Source of the DNA: SKPH01 sp051748565
GTDB taxonomy: Bacteria > Bacillota > Dethiobacteria > DTU022
NCBI GenBank assembly: GCA_051748565.1
Contig: JBNJHN010000016.1
Span: 1 to 34,908 of the forward strand
Direction of reading: 5' to 3'
Length of the DNA: 34,908 nt
The position numbers and the translations under genes are program-made. Below are positions 15,651 through 23,500 of the stretch, piece by piece. The notes under the pieces are model-generated. The model was not told where the DNA came from. It made no database searches and was given only the letters and a program-made list of their open reading frames with translations. How positions within the stretch are numbered: position 1 is the first letter of the stretch; every line of letters starts with the position of its first letter.

Positions 15651-16898
15651 ATGAAACAGCAACCTTCATCCAGGACTTATCGTCTGAAGCAGATTCCGGA
15701 GCTGGAAAATCTCAGTATCGAAGTTGAAGCCTGCGGTGGTAATTTAAGATGCAAAATTAATGGTAAGATCTCCCCCTTGCTGCGCTTTCTAATCAAACGT
15801 TTTTTTTCATCTCACTCGTCACTCGGCACCCTGGCCAGTGTAAATGGAAGTAATATCTATTCGCTATACTTCCCTCCCATTCCCAGCCCGGCCCACGAGC
15901 GGCTCTTCGAATCATTTCTATCCACCTACGTCTTTAAAAAACCGAAACCAATGGCTGCTACTATCGGGATCACCAGCCAGTGCCAGTATAAATGTATTCA
16001 CTGCAGCGCTGCGGGCCGCAGCACCAAACAGCCGGAGATGTCAACGGAGGAGATCAGGCGGGTTATCGGAGAATGCCTGGATCTGGGAGTAAGCAACATT
16101 ACCTTTACCGGTGGAGAACCGCTGCTGCGGCAGGACCTGGCCACTTTTATCGCATCTGTGCAGCCTCAACTGGCAGTATCCCAGGTATTTACGAATGCTG
16201 CGGCCCTTACACCTGAGCGAATTGCGGAAATGAGCTCAGCAGGAGTCTACGGCCTGCAGGTGAGCCTGGATTCACCCGAACCGGCAGAGCATGATCGCTT
16301 ACGCGGTTCAGCAGGAGCTTTTAAGGCCGTAGAAAAGGGAATCATTGAAGCACGCCGGGCCGGCCTCCTGGTAGGCGTTTCCACTTATGCAACCCGCAGT
16401 CGCGTCTGGGAGGATCATTTCCTGCCACGCATGGCTGATCTTACCGCCGGCTGGGGCGCCCAGGAATTGACCGTCTTTGATGCCATCGAAATCGGCGGCT
16501 TACTCGGCAGAAAAGATCTCACACTCGACCATCTTTCCCGCTGGAAACTTCTTAAGCAGATGGGTTCGGTTAACCGGCGCTACAGGGGAAAAATGAGGGC
16601 TGTGACACAGAGTTGGACCAACAGCGGTCGGGGCTTTTCAAGGCTTATCGGCTGCCTGGCCGGAAATTTTCAGTTTCATATCACTTCCGGGGGTGAATTT
16701 ACCCCCTGTGATTTTACACCACTGTCGTTCGGAAATATCCGGGAGTCATCGGTCACGGAACTCTGGCAGAAATTGTTATCCCACCCGGCTTACCACCACC
16801 GCAACCTGCGCTGCCGGATGCAAAACCCGGATTTTCGCAGAAAATATATCGAAACGATCCCGAAAGGGGAAGATCTACCCTACAGGCTTATATATTAG
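15651..16898 (+). CDS. Radical SAM protein with SPASM-like C-terminus
   Basis: A 415-residue radical SAM enzyme. The [4Fe-4S]/SAM motif is C111, C115 and C118 in TSQCQYKCIHCSA, and the glycine-rich SAM motif is TFTGGEPLLR (about 151-160), then QVSLDSPEPAEHDRLRG. C-terminal Cys (GCLAGNF, FTPCDFTPL, LRCRMQ) resemble a SPASM or twitch auxiliary-cluster region as in peptide-modifying enzymes. The first ~100 residues form a separate domain I do not recognise, and its role is open. ATG at 15651 is chosen because GGGAGG lies 10 bases upstream; an upstream in-frame TTG has no SD. No obvious precursor peptide lies downstream, where the gene overlaps the tail of a truncated GNAT gene. Peptide maturation or cofactor synthesis are both possible. 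Confidence 0.87.
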   Translation: MKQQPSSRTYRLKQIPELENLSIEVEACGGNLRCKINGKISPLLRFLIKRFFSSHSSLGTLASVNGSNIYSLYFPPIPSPAHERLFESFLSTYVFKKPKPMAATIGITSQCQYKCIHCSAAGRSTKQPEMSTEEIRRVIGECLDLGVSNITFTGGEPLLRQDLATFIASVQPQLAVSQVFTNAAALTPERIAEMSSAGVYGLQVSLDSPEPAEHDRLRGSAGAFKAVEKGIIEARRAGLLVGVSTYATRSRVWEDHFLPRMADLTAGWGAQELTVFDAIEIGGLLGRKDLTLDHLSRWKLLKQMGSVNRRYRGKMRAVTQSWTNSGRGFSRLIGCLAGNFQFHITSGGEFTPCDFTPLSFGNIRESSVTELWQKLLSHPAYHHRNLRCRMQNPDFRRKYIETIPKGEDLPYRLIY

Positions 16899-17163
16899 AA
16901 ACCGAAGCGGATTGCCTCTCGGAATGCGTCCCCATACCTCCCGTATGCAGCATGACAAAACCAATCGGCTCTTCGCCAGCATATATAGCCCTGAACCAAG
17001 CTTTATCACAAAAATATGCCTGGGCAATAGATACAGCATTAACAGCTACCATTTTGCGCTGCCAGGAAGATAAAGTATCACTGAGGTTACATATTTGCCT
17101 GACCCTATCTGCGGTAATTTCTCTCAGGATGATTTCTGTTGGTTGATTGTTATACTGCTTCAT
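16888..17163 (-). pseudogene. GNAT acetyltransferase, truncated at the C-terminus
   Basis: The 91 codons from ATG 17163 (GGAGA 8 bases upstream) read like the N-terminal half of a spermine/spermidine-type GNAT protein: TEIILREITADRVRQICNL, then VAVNAVSIAQAYFCDKAWFRAIYAGEEPIGFVML. Homologues run to about 150-170 residues and carry the acetyl-CoA loop (Q/R-x-x-G-x-G/A) after this point. Here the reading turns into unrelated residues (HSERQSASVSNI) and stops inside the tail of the convergent radical SAM gene. Without the CoA-binding loop it cannot be an active acetyltransferase. A deletion or rearrangement near 16900-16930 is the likely cause. Confidence 0.7.
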
Positions 17164-17324
17164 TCTAAGTGTCTCCATTTCCGAAAAGGATTAACGCATG
17201 GGCGATTGGACGGGTTTTAATCTTTACGGCTGCTTTGTATAAATGTTTAACCGGTTGTCACAGGTATAATAGGTTTGGAGCAAACAAACAGTAATGCTTT
17301 ACATCAGCTTTTAGCATCCCATAA

Positions 17325-17549
17325 TGTATTAAACCGGGAAATCCTTTTGTCTCGTTTTTATACTCAATAACCTCGATATTTCTGGCTCCCCTTGAAGGAA
17401 TTTTCAGGGAGTTTATCAGCCCCGGTCTCGAAGCAGAATCCGTGTTTAAATTTCACACGTTGATCGCGATGCTGGCATATGCAGTGATTTTCTGGGGAAT
17501 TGCCTCACTGATCAACCTGAAAGTCGAACGGGAGAGAATTTATATCTAA
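17325..17549 (+). pseudogene. YggT-like membrane protein remnant
   Basis: A run of 74 codons without a start, reading GNPFVSFLYSITSIFLAPLEG and, further on, FKFHTLIAMLAYAVIFWGIA, and ending INLKVERERIYI plus TAA. The NPFVxFLYxxT motif and the second helix match YggT-family membrane proteins, which have two such units or helices and are linked to osmotic and cell-division functions. The first transmembrane helix and the start codon are missing or out of frame; upstream bases hold frame-shifted traces (HQLLASHN). I read it as a decayed gene. The rest of the 17164-17627 interval holds only the inverted repeat at 17564-17615. Confidence 0.5.
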
Positions 17550-17563
17550 AAGTAATTCTAAGG

Positions 17564-17615
17564 TACTGCCCCCTAACCGATTACATTTTTTTGATCTATT
17601 AATCCGGGGGCAGTA
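17564..17615. terminator. Long-loop inverted repeat before the MFS gene end
   Basis: TACTGCCCCC (17564-17573) and GGGGGCAGTA (17606-17615) are perfect 10-base inverted repeats 32 bases apart, just beyond the MFS stop on its downstream side. The loop contains seven T in a row. It may stop transcription of the MFS gene, though the T-tract sits in the loop instead of after the stem. Confidence 0.35.
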
Positions 17616-17627
17616 TTGCATTTATTT

Positions 17628-18644
17628 TTAAGGTTCCTGTTTTTCACCACTTCCAGATGGTCTTATATACTTCCCGCTAAAATAGATAAAGCTGATCGTT
17701 AATACCAGAACTATAGCTCCGAGTATAAACCAACTTCCGTAATAATTTCCCCTTATGTCGGCAACCAGGCCGAAGAGCGGCGGAGCAATAACAGTGCTGG
17801 TACGGGGAAAAACTAAAGCCAGACCAGTTACCATCCCGACATGTTTGGCTGTTACCAGCTCACTTACGGCTGTAAAGTAAATGGCTATTGTCCCCAGGAT
17901 ACAAAACCCGAGCAGGAAAGATAAGATAAGAATCGTATAGGAAGGCAGTGCAAAGCGGCTTACTATCAGAGCAAAAAACATGGTCAAAACGAAAATGAGG
18001 ATTCCGAGGAGGGCAAGCCCTTTTCTCCTGTCACCTTGAAATACTTTTTCGTTAATCAGTCCCCAGAAAGGCTGGCCGAGTATACCTCCAACATGAAATG
18101 TGCCCAGCCCCAGGCCGGCAAAAGCAGCGCTGAAATTCAGATCCTGGGTCAGAAAAAGAGGGTAATGCCCGGTTATCGATGAAATGCTGATCCCAAAAAC
18201 GATGCCCATGGAAAATATACTCAGGAGATAACGGTTCCCCAGTAAATATGACAGATCTTCTTTAAAAGTTTTAAGTTCGCCTTCCGGGGAGCTCTTCTTC
18301 TCGATTTCTGAAGAATCCAGTGGATGATAATATCTGAAGATAAAGAGAGCAACTGCGACTGCAAAAACACTGCTGATAAGCAGGGCTGTTCGCCAGCCGA
18401 TCATTTCTCCGAAATATGGAAGCGTAACCGCTCCCAAAATACCACCGATACCTCCGCCGCCGTGAACAATACCCATGTAAAAACTTCTTTTTGAAGGATC
18501 GGCCAGCTCAACGACCCCCCTGTTAACAGACGGTGTAACAATACTAAAAGCGATTCCGGTAAAGAAAGCAAGAACCAGAAGGATCCCATATAGTGGAGCG
18601 ACTGAATGAAGGCCCATCATCAACCCGATCACACCAACACTGAG
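17628..18644 (-). CDS. MFS transporter, 5' end lost in assembly gap
   Basis: The 338 visible codons cover about ten of the usual twelve transmembrane helices of a major facilitator transporter, from LSVGVIGLMMGLHSVAPLYG to the C-terminal ISFIYFSGKYIRPSGSG. The GIVHGGGGIGGILGAVTLPYFG segment fits helix 4-5 packing, a charged central loop (HPLDSSEIEKKSSPEGELK) separates the two halves, and GMVTGLALVFPRTSTVIAPP matches the C-terminal repeat. Roughly 60-80 N-terminal residues are missing at the 100-N gap (18645-18744). The substrate is unknown; general similarity is to oxalate/formate- or monocarboxylate-type carriers, but that is weak. The 29 codons beyond the gap do not look like an MFS N-terminus. 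Confidence 0.87.
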   Translation of the reverse strand, partial: LSVGVIGLMMGLHSVAPLYGILLVLAFFTGIAFSIVTPSVNRGVVELADPSKRSFYMGIVHGGGGIGGILGAVTLPYFGEMIGWRTALLISSVFAVAVALFIFRYYHPLDSSEIEKKSSPEGELKTFKEDLSYLLGNRYLLSIFSMGIVFGISISSITGHYPLFLTQDLNFSAAFAGLGLGTFHVGGILGQPFWGLINEKVFQGDRRKGLALLGILIFVLTMFFALIVSRFALPSYTILILSFLLGFCILGTIAIYFTAVSELVTAKHVGMVTGLALVFPRTSTVIAPPLFGLVADIRGNYYGSWFILGAIVLVLTISFIYFSGKYIRPSGSGEKQEP

Positions 18645-18744
18645 NNNNNNNNNNNNNNNNNNNNNNNNNNNNNNNNNNNNNNNNNNNNNNNNNNNNNNNN
18701 NNNNNNNNNNNNNNNNNNNNNNNNNNNNNNNNNNNNNNNNNNNN
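18645..18744. other. Assembly gap (100 N)
   Basis: Exactly 100 N, a placeholder of unknown true length. Unlike the first gap, the flanks share no visible overlap, so sequence is missing, including the 5' end of the MFS gene. Confidence 0.99.
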
Positions 18745-18831
18745 ATTCAAACCAAAACCAATCCTATCAATTTTTTCAATTTGCCTAATCGATAAAGGTT
18801 TATCCTTTATCAAATACCAGGCAGCAATCAT
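18745..18831 (-). CDS. Unidentified gene start, truncated by assembly gap
   Basis: Twenty-nine codons from ATG 18831 read MIAAWYLIKDKPLSIRQIEK and continue DRIGFGLN to the gap. The segment is mostly soluble and does not look like the first helix of the MFS protein beyond the gap, so it is probably a different gene. A TATAAT box sits close upstream on the minus strand but the SD is weak. I do not recognise a family. Between this start and the B3/B4 gene, the minus strand also has a coding-like run without a start (18852-18949, including AAQGYPAIKNVQRKMAVGYL). Confidence 0.4.
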
Positions 18832-18942
18832 AAGTTAATTCCCGATTATATTATACCCATAATTTCAGTGCATCCACTAGATAACCTACTGCCATTTTCC
18901 TTTGAACATTCTTTATAGCAGGATATCCTTGCGCTGCTAAGA

Positions 18943-19617
18943 CTATTTTGCCTGGTAAACCTTTTTGGTATCGGTGATCGCCAGATCTGATGAAATCCTT
19001 ACATAATTTTCGATATCTTCAAGGTGATCATATACCAATTTCTCATTAACACCGGCGGGTACGTAAACTACAAAAAGTGCCCGGTTAGTACCGGGATTTA
19101 TTTTTGTTCTTGAGTCAGGTCCCTTTATAATGCTCGATATGACTCCTGCAGCATCGGTAATCAGCATATCATCCTTTACTGCCAGGATATCTTTACCGCT
19201 GATACCCGTGTATTCTTCACTACCGGTTGAAATTTTGCCCTCAAGGGGAAGCTGGATCTTCTCCAGGTCGTGACCGGCAGTTAAAAGCATATTTTTCAGC
19301 TCGGCCATAAACATTGCTTCCACCAGGGAAGACACTGTTGGGATAGGTTTCCCCCCGGCTACCGATTCCAGTTGATGCAGGACATGATAGTTATTGCCAA
19401 ATTTTCTGTAGTAAGTATCATAAACATCTATCGGGTGCATGGATTTTAATTTTTTGCGTGAAAACTCCTTATATCTGATTCTTAACTCTTCCTCAAGTTC
19501 TCTTTTATGCCGGTTCAACTCTTCATTTGACTTTTCATTGGTAACATTCAACATAGCCAGAATACCTACTGAAGCACCGGGGTACTTACCGGCCAATTCG
19601 TTAATTTTAATAATCAT
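18943..19617 (-). CDS. B3/B4 tRNA-binding domain protein
   Basis: A 224-residue stand-alone B3/B4 domain protein, related to the editing/tRNA-binding domain of the phenylalanyl-tRNA synthetase beta subunit. Recognisable parts are HPIDVYDTYYRKFGNNYHVL, the PIPTVSSLVEAMFMAELKN helix and the C-terminal FVVYVPAGVNEKLVYDHLED. Solo proteins of this kind may edit misacylated tRNA or amino acids; their substrate is not settled. ATG at 19617 is preferred because a G-rich SD (GAGGGGGGG) lies just upstream; a reading from 19656 would add 13 residues over that site. It directly follows the EamA gene on the same strand and is probably co-transcribed. Confidence 0.82.
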   Translation of the reverse strand: MIIKINELAGKYPGASVGILAMLNVTNEKSNEELNRHKRELEEELRIRYKEFSRKKLKSMHPIDVYDTYYRKFGNNYHVLHQLESVAGGKPIPTVSSLVEAMFMAELKNMLLTAGHDLEKIQLPLEGKISTGSEEYTGISGKDILAVKDDMLITDAAGVISSIIKGPDSRTKINPGTNRALFVVYVPAGVNEKLVYDHLEDIENYVRISSDLAITDTKKVYQAK

Positions 19618-19656
19618 GCTTACCCCCCCCTCTTGTCCGGGTAATACTTGGATCAT

Positions 19657-20610
19657 TCAAGAGCCAACCTTAATATTTTTGACATGCAGTGAAGCTTCCT
19701 CATCTTTTTCCGGTGCTTTCTGCTCTAATATTTTAAATTTTGATACCTGGACCAGGATTACGCCACCGAGAATGATTAATGCAGCAACGATGGTTTGTGC
19801 TGTCACTACCTCGTTTAAGATCAGGTAGCCCAGGATAACAGCCACGACAGGATTTACATAAGCATACGTACCTGCCTTGGCCATGGGAAGCGCTTTAATC
19901 ATGTAGTTAAATGCAGTATAAGCAAGGATAGAACCGATAAAAATAAGGTAAAAAAGCGCTAAAAGTCCGTCAGTAGATGCTTCTGCCAAGCTTATACCGC
20001 CAGAAAAAGATGCAGCCAGCAAAAACAGTGTTCCTGCCGCAAACATTTGGATCCCAATATTGGGCATTATAGAGCCACTGACAATTCTTCTTTTCAAGTA
20101 TATCGAAGCTATGGCCCAGTTTAATGCAGCAGCAAGGACCGCCAGCATGGCTGGCAACGTTCGACCTTCCAAAGTAAGGTGAGGGTTGAAAAGATAAATA
20201 ACCCCTATAAAACCGATAATAAGGCCAACCCAGCCCAACCTGCCTATCCGGTGTTCATGGGGATATATTACCTCGATCAAGCCTATGAATAAAGGAGTTG
20301 CAGCCAGCAACAATGCAGTCAACCCCGAATCTATCCACTGCTCTGCCCAGCAAACCAGTCCATTACTGATGAATAGAAGCATAATACCAGCAAATGCCAT
20401 TGTTTTATAGTGATCAAAGCGATCCGGAAATTTCCACCCCATCAACCTGGAAATCAGCAACATAATTAAACCGGCAGTAAAAAACCTTACGCCGGCAAAG
20501 ACTAAAAATGGCATATCTGTAACCCCAACCCGGATAGCAAGGTAAGTTGAACCCCAAACCAGGCAAACAGTAAGATAAGATAAGATTGCCAAATACCTTT
20601 TATAAATCAT
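19657..20610 (-). CDS. EamA/DMT-family transporter (YedA-like)
   Basis: A 317-residue drug/metabolite transporter with ten predicted helices in two EamA repeats. The first begins LTVCLVWGSTYLAIRVGVTD with the family's VWGSTY motif; the second includes LAALNWAIASIYLKRR, YTAFNYMIKALPMAKAGTY and YVNPVVAVILGYLILNE. Such carriers export amino acids, nucleobases or other small metabolites; the substrate cannot be told. The C-terminal ~30 residues are charged and cytoplasmic. The SD is weak (GGAATGG). An 81-bp repeat lies between this gene and the aminotransferase gene upstream, so the B3/B4-EamA pair may be transcribed separately from it. Confidence 0.9.
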   Translation of the reverse strand: MIYKRYLAILSYLTVCLVWGSTYLAIRVGVTDMPFLVFAGVRFFTAGLIMLLISRLMGWKFPDRFDHYKTMAFAGIMLLFISNGLVCWAEQWIDSGLTALLLAATPLFIGLIEVIYPHEHRIGRLGWVGLIIGFIGVIYLFNPHLTLEGRTLPAMLAVLAAALNWAIASIYLKRRIVSGSIMPNIGIQMFAAGTLFLLAASFSGGISLAEASTDGLLALFYLIFIGSILAYTAFNYMIKALPMAKAGTYAYVNPVVAVILGYLILNEVVTAQTIVAALIILGGVILVQVSKFKILEQKAPEKDEEASLHVKNIKVGS

Positions 20611-20677
20611 GAGCTATTCACCATTCCAATCCCTGTAATATTGCCAGCTGCTTATATGTATTAAGATCATAGTTCAT

Positions 20678-20758
20678 GGGGCAGGTCTTGAAATATAAAG
20701 TTTTTACTTAGAGCTGAGAATAAATTCTACAGAAAAGTAATATTTCAAGACCTGACCC
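20678..20758. repeat. 81-bp inverted-repeat element, copy 1
   Basis: Begins GGGGCAGGTCTTGAAATAT and ends ATATTTCAAGACCTGACCC, giving 19-bp terminal inverted repeats with one mismatch around a conserved 43-bp centre. It starts 8 bases beyond the aminotransferase stop on the minus strand. It matches copy 2 at 76 of 81 positions and lies in the same orientation. It may fold as a long hairpin and act at the mRNA 3' end. Confidence 0.92.
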
Positions 20759-20766
20759 TGCTGTTT

Positions 20767-21627
20767 TTAACTCCGGCACTCTGCTTCTACTATTTTCCAG
20801 AACTCTTCTATCAGGTAACTACAGAACGGGCCTGGCACAGCCTCAGTTATCATATGGCCATCTATTTTTCTAACCGGAGATATTTCCATACCGGTAGAAG
20901 TGGTCCAAACTTCAGTTGTCCTTTTTAAATCATCTGCTTTAAAAGGTTCCTCTATAATTGGGATGTGGCTATTGTTAAATATTCTGAGGGCTATTTTTCT
21001 GGTTATTCCAGCCAGGATCAGTCGGGATTCAGGGTGTGTGAAAACAGTTCCATTTAGTACAGCAAAAATGTTGGTCCTCGTTCCTTCCGTAATTGTGCCA
21101 TCCGGGCGAAAGAGTATCGCTTCTCCGGCGTCAGCCTCTTTTGCTTTTTGCAAGGCCATTACATTGGGCAGTAGATTGATTGATTTGATATGGCAGTTCA
21201 TCCATCGCTCATCAGGCAAGGTAATACAATCTATAGGATTCATGTTAATTTTAGATGCAGGATAACCTATATCCAGAATATAAATGAGGAATGTGGGTGC
21301 GACCCTTTCAGGGAAGAAATGATCACGTGGTGCACAACCCCTGGTTACCTGCATGTATATAAAACCATCAGAAATTTTACTATTGTCGATTAAATTCTTA
21401 ACCGTCAGTTGAACTTCCTCGGCTGAGTAAGGGAGTTCAATGCTGATAGCATTACAGCTTCTTTGCAACCTTTCAAAGTGATCCGAAAGTCTAAAGGGTT
21501 TGCCATTATAAATTTTTACAACATCATATACCCCATCACCAAAGAGAAAACCCCTGTCCTGTACTCCAATCTTTGCATCATCAAGTTCGCAGAGATTGCC
21601 ATTTAACCAGGCTAAGTTTCCCACCAC
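20767..21627 (-). CDS. dat: D-amino acid aminotransferase (class IV PLP enzyme)
   Basis: A 286-residue fold-type IV PLP aminotransferase. The PLP Lys is K148 in HIKSINLLPNV, and the family motifs QDRGFLFGDGVYDVVKIY and AILFRPDGTITEGTRTNIF are complete. The R-x-H motif at TRGCAPRDHFFP (R101, H103), which binds the substrate carboxylate in D-alanine aminotransferases, separates it from branched-chain aminotransferases and ADC lyases. It would exchange amino groups between D-alanine, D-glutamate and 2-oxoacids, supplying peptidoglycan precursors. The start is one of two adjacent GTG codons (21627 or 21624) behind AAGAGGGG. The gene is flanked by two direct copies of the 81-bp element (20678-20758 and 21845-21925). 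Confidence 0.9.
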   Translation of the reverse strand: MVGNLAWLNGNLCELDDAKIGVQDRGFLFGDGVYDVVKIYNGKPFRLSDHFERLQRSCNAISIELPYSAEEVQLTVKNLIDNSKISDGFIYMQVTRGCAPRDHFFPERVAPTFLIYILDIGYPASKINMNPIDCITLPDERWMNCHIKSINLLPNVMALQKAKEADAGEAILFRPDGTITEGTRTNIFAVLNGTVFTHPESRLILAGITRKIALRIFNNSHIPIIEEPFKADDLKRTTEVWTTSTGMEISPVRKIDGHMITEAVPGPFCSYLIEEFWKIVEAECRS

Positions 21628-21844
21628 GAAAACCCCTCTTAACTCAAATTATATTTCGGCCCTGGCAGCAGTGTTTCATAATTACTCATTAACATCACTT
21701 TCTTCAACAACCGCCACAAGATCTAACAGCTCAGGTTATTAGAATTATAGCACAGGGCAAAAATATGCGGGAAATATATGAACTTCTGGAGCCTATGGCA
21801 GACTTGCCCTTTAATGTGGATTATGCGCAGGTTTTTTAATCGTA

Positions 21845-21925
21845 GGGTCAGGTCTTGAAATATAAAGTTTTTACTTAGAACTGAGAATAAATTCTACAAA
21901 AAAGTGATATTTCAAGACCTGGCCC
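21845..21925. repeat. 81-bp inverted-repeat element, copy 2
   Basis: Begins GGGTCAGGTCTTGAAATAT and ends ATATTTCAAGACCTGGCCC. It overlaps the 3' end of the DUF364 gene, supplying its last four codons and stop (GARS-stop). It has the same orientation and length as copies 1 and 3. Confidence 0.93.
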
Positions 21926-22658
21926 CAATATTCTTTTTCATCATTGAAAGCAGCTTTACTCCTCTTCCTTTAAATTGAGAAAAAACAACCCCCTGCGAAA
22001 CCAACTTTAACACCAGATCAGGTTCAGTAACAATAGTTCCCGAAACAACACTGACCCCACGTTCAAACCATAACGGTGAAAGCGGAGTAGTTGGGCCGAG
22101 AACCATGACGAGGGCATCTTTACGGCAAAGAGCAAGCAGCTTATCCATAGTCCCGTTTAATAGCGCCGTGCCCGTGATAGCCGCTACATCAGCCTGTGGC
22201 AGAATTTGATCTGCCTCATCTGCAGGCAAATCGTCCAGACGTGGGCGTTTCTCCAATACCCATAATTTATCAACCATTTCCCGCAGGCGGGGAACAAAAG
22301 GGAAATGCCCAACGATACAAACCTTCTTACCTTTTCCATATTCCATCAATAAATCGGCAGCGTTTATGTTCTGACAGGATTGGAGCGGAACCTCGATCAG
22401 CGAATTTATAGCCGCCAGGGCAATACTCCGCTCCAATATACTTGAGGAGGTATAATAATTGCATAGTTCTAACGCAGTCTTATTAACAAGGTTGCCGGCT
22501 TCTTGCACAGGCGCTCCGGAAGAGTGATCATGTTCGGAGACGGTTGAAGCAAGACCGCAATAACTGCTCCAAACTGCGGTCCAAAAAGGACCAATCCTTA
22601 CATCATTGACCTGTATATCTCTTTTAATGCTATTCAAGATTTCCTCGAGTAAAAGCAA
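21912..22658 (-). CDS. DUF364/DUF4213 putative heavy-metal chelation protein
   Basis: A 248-residue protein with an N-terminal DUF4213-like part (LLEEILNSIKRDIQVNDVRI and the WSSYCGLAST strand) and a C-terminal DUF364 domain (about 105-245): KKVCIVGHFPFVPRLREM, ADVAAITGTALLNGTMDKLL and VMVLGPTTPLSPLWFERGV. DUF364 proteins are annotated as putative heavy-metal chelators without a proven reaction. TTG at 22658 is chosen because AAAAGGAGA lies 9 bases upstream and this avoids overlap with the IscU gene that ends 16 bases earlier. The last residues, GARS, are encoded by the 81-bp element, which has replaced or extended the native C-terminus. Operon position after iscU suggests a role in metal or cluster handling (inference). 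Confidence 0.82.
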   Translation of the reverse strand: MLLLEEILNSIKRDIQVNDVRIGPFWTAVWSSYCGLASTVSEHDHSSGAPVQEAGNLVNKTALELCNYYTSSSILERSIALAAINSLIEVPLQSCQNINAADLLMEYGKGKKVCIVGHFPFVPRLREMVDKLWVLEKRPRLDDLPADEADQILPQADVAAITGTALLNGTMDKLLALCRKDALVMVLGPTTPLSPLWFERGVSVVSGTIVTEPDLVLKLVSQGVVFSQFKGRGVKLLSMMKKNIGARS

Positions 22659-22674
22659 AAGACACACTCTCCTT

Positions 22675-23094
22675 TTATTTTTTTGGCTGTTCTTTTGTAC
22701 CGGGATTTCCTTTCGCAATCTCGCCGGTTTTCTTCCAGTCAATATAACTCTTTATGGCATGGTGAAGTGCAGCTGTCCCCAGGTTGGAACAATGTACTTT
22801 CTGATCGGATAAACCACCAATGGCTTCGACAACATCCCATTCGGTAATTTCGAGAACTTCTTTTAGTTCTTTCCCATCTGCTAATTCAGTTAAAATACTT
22901 GTTGTGGCAATTGCAGCGGGGCAGCCGCAGGCTTCAAACTTAATTTCTCTTATTCGCCCATTTTTTACCTTGATATAAATACACAAATAGTCACCGCAAC
23001 AAGGGTCTCCGATAGTGCCTATGCCATCTGCATCTTCGATCCTGCCAACATTTCGTGGATTCCTGAAATGCTCAATCAGTTTTTGTGTATACAT
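22675..23094 (-). CDS. iscU: IscU/NifU-like Fe-S cluster scaffold
   Basis: A 139-residue scaffold on which Fe-S clusters are built before transfer to apo-proteins. The three ligand regions are GDPCCGDYL (C32/C33), FEACGCPAAIATTSILTEL (C56 or C58) and VHCSNLGTAALHHAIKSY (C102). The clostridial N-terminus MYTQKLIEHFRNPRNVG is standard. Two doublet-like Cys sites (C32/C33 and C56/C58) give extra Cys compared with classic IscU. ATG at 23094 is chosen with GAAGGTG 6 bases upstream; a GTG three codons earlier overlaps that SD. No cysteine desulfurase gene is adjacent. It forms a two-gene unit with the DUF364 protein and lies about 200 bases beyond the ferredoxin of the CODH/ACS cluster on the same strand. 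Confidence 0.93.
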   Translation of the reverse strand: MYTQKLIEHFRNPRNVGRIEDADGIGTIGDPCCGDYLCIYIKVKNGRIREIKFEACGCPAAIATTSILTELADGKELKEVLEITEWDVVEAIGGLSDQKVHCSNLGTAALHHAIKSYIDWKKTGEIAKGNPGTKEQPKK

Positions 23095-23298
23095 TCCGGT
23101 CACCTTCTATAAGGTTTTTAAAAAGTCGCTCAATGGTTTACTCTCGATTAAATCCACAGTAAGAATCTAAGGGCTCGTCTATTGCTTAATCTCTATATCT
23201 GGTTTAATTAAATACTTAAACAAAATCCAAAGACGGTGACCGGATCTTTACCAGAGAAATCTGTCTCACTTAAACGGCATCTCCAATAACAAAAATAC

Positions 23299-23487
23299 TT
23301 ACTGTTCGCTTATTGCGATTGCTTCACTGGGGCATTCTTCTGCGGCTTCCCGGCATTCTTCCTCATACTGTTCTGGAATTGGGTTAACTTTGACCACTGC
23401 TCTTTCTTCTCCAAGCTCGAATACTTCCGAACAGATCTCTTCACAAATCCCGCAAGCAGTGCATTCATCATTGATGCTTACCTTCAA
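23299..23487 (-). CDS. [4Fe-4S] ferredoxin, monocluster type
   Basis: A 62-residue ferredoxin carrying one cubane cluster, a low-potential electron carrier in the cytoplasm. Ligands are C9, C12 and C15 in ECTACGICEEIC, plus C52 in EECPSEAIAI. The two other Cys (C19, C45) match the disulfide seen in other single-cluster ferredoxins such as that of Thermotoga. The second cluster motif of 2[4Fe-4S] clostridial ferredoxins is absent. TTG at 23487 is the start, with AGGAGGAG 6 bases upstream. It lies 121 bases beyond acsB on the same strand behind two perfect palindromes, and may donate to or accept from CODH. Confidence 0.93.
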   Translation of the reverse strand: MKVSINDECTACGICEEICSEVFELGEERAVVKVNPIPEQYEEECREAAEECPSEAIAISEQ

Positions 23488-23500
23488 TATTTTCTCCTCC

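Noticed and set aside
17628..18831. MFS gene and the 29-codon piece beyond the gap as one continuous transporter
   Set aside because: The 29 residues are soluble and lack a first transmembrane helix, and the 100-N gap has unknown true length, so continuity is unsupported.
20678..21925. Composite transposon carrying dat
   Set aside because: No transposase, no target-site duplication around the outer ends, and the elements look like non-autonomous repeats; only the weaker cassette idea is kept.
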